6,305 nt of DNA from Helicobacteraceae bacterium (lineage in GTDB: Bacteria; Campylobacterota; Campylobacteria; Campylobacterales; Sulfurimonadaceae), in contig JALWLR010000086.1 in assembly GCA_027084065.1 (NCBI GenBank), forward strand, positions 1 to 6,305, in the 5' to 3' direction. Made by a program: the position numbers and the translations under genes. This document shows, piece after piece, positions 5,728 through 6,305 of the stretch (the stretch's first letter is position 1; each line of letters begins with the position of its first letter). A model generated the notes under the pieces. The model was given only the letters and a program-made list of their open reading frames with translations, searched no databases and had not been told where the DNA came from.

Positions 5728-5787
5728 GACTGATAAGAGCCGCCAAAGGCAGTTCTTCTCAATCAAAATCGATACAAAGGAAGTAGA

Positions 5788-6305
5788 ATGTTCATAGAAA
5801 ATGTAACAGCTATGGAAGTAATGGATTCACGGGGAAATCCTACGGTAAAAGCAACGGTAGAGCTCAGTGACGGTACGGTTGCAAGCGCCATCGTTCCAAG
5901 TGGAGCGAGTACGGGTAAACGAGAGGCTCTCGAACTTCGTGACGGTGGAGAGCGCTACATGGGCAAAGGCGTTCTTAGAGCAGTGGACAATGTAAATGGC
6001 GACATAGCGGACACTCTCATAGGAATGAGCCCGTTCAACCAAGCCATTGTCGATGCAGCGATGAAAGAGCTTGACGGTACCGAAAACTATTCCAAACTCG
6101 GCGCGAATGCTGTTTTAGGTGTCTCCATGGCTGTAGCACGTGCAGCGGCAAAAAGTCTCAAGATGCCGCTTTATCGTTATCTTGGTGGAGCCAATGCAAT
6201 GGTTATGCCAACACCGATGCTCAACATCATCAACGGTGGTAGCCATGCCGACAACTCCGTCGATTTTCAAGAGTATATGATCATGCCTATCGGTTTTGAA
6301 AACTT
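5788..6305 (+). CDS. eno: enolase (3' truncated by window end)
   Basis: The first 172 codons of enolase, which interconverts 2-phosphoglycerate and phosphoenolpyruvate in glycolysis/gluconeogenesis and needs two Mg2+ per site. Seen are MDSRGNPTV (12-20), the mobile catalytic loop SGASTGKRE (38-46), YSKLGANAVLGVSMA (101-115), LNIINGGSHADN (145-156, second mobile loop) and FQEYMIMP (160-167), whose Gln/Glu pair belongs to the active site. The metal-binding Asp/Glu and catalytic Lys residues of the barrel domain lie beyond the window. The ATG is preceded by AAGGAAG (5777-5783), a strong ribosome site. No good promoter is visible in the 84 bases after recA (a poor CAAAAT at 5764-5769 only), so eno may depend on read-through past the recA terminator or on a promoter inside recA. 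Confidence 0.98.
   Translation, partial: MFIENVTAMEVMDSRGNPTVKATVELSDGTVASAIVPSGASTGKREALELRDGGERYMGKGVLRAVDNVNGDIADTLIGMSPFNQAIVDAAMKELDGTENYSKLGANAVLGVSMAVARAAAKSLKMPLYRYLGGANAMVMPTPMLNIINGGSHADNSVDFQEYMIMPIGFEN

Overview
The window looks like a chromosomal housekeeping segment from a Campylobacterota (Epsilonproteobacteria) species, most likely a free-living, Sulfurimonas/Sulfurovum-like bacterium; the genus is a guess. The evidence is the recA-eno neighbourhood, which is conserved in Campylobacter and Helicobacter, the T-rich promoters with a clear TATAAT but poor -35 boxes, and the protein sequences themselves. I see no rRNA, tRNA, CRISPR, transposon, integrase or att-like sequence, and base composition looks even. 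No gene-free stretch exceeds about 130 bases.

Layout. Bases 1-77 hold the last 24 codons of an unidentified gene. It overlaps a small unrecognised gene (61-552) whose fold looks like the second half of a methyltransferase-type Rossmann domain. A single-domain cytoplasmic rhodanese (568-1017) lies on the minus strand, convergent with that gene. It is divergent from a stand-alone MnmC-type tRNA methyltransferase gene (1103-1867), which appears to have a leaderless mRNA. Next comes mgtE (1927-3264, CBS-regulated Mg2+ channel) with its own promoter. moeA (3296-4528, molybdenum insertion into molybdopterin) follows 31 bases later with a GTG start, probably as part of the same transcript. A 128-base regulatory gap leads to recA (4657-5703). 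A hairpin terminator enclosing the recA stop codon follows, then eno (5788 to the window end, 3' truncated).

The genes do not form one pathway. They cover tRNA wobble-base modification, possible sulfur transfer, Mg2+ homeostasis, molybdenum cofactor synthesis (needed by enzymes such as periplasmic nitrate reductase and formate dehydrogenase), recombination and glycolysis/gluconeogenesis. The most informative non-coding signals are an inverted repeat bracketing one putative recA -10 box, the terminator/alternative pairing between recA and eno, and the leaderless-looking mnmC start. I found no convincing new multi-gene system; the least understood item is the 61-552 gene.
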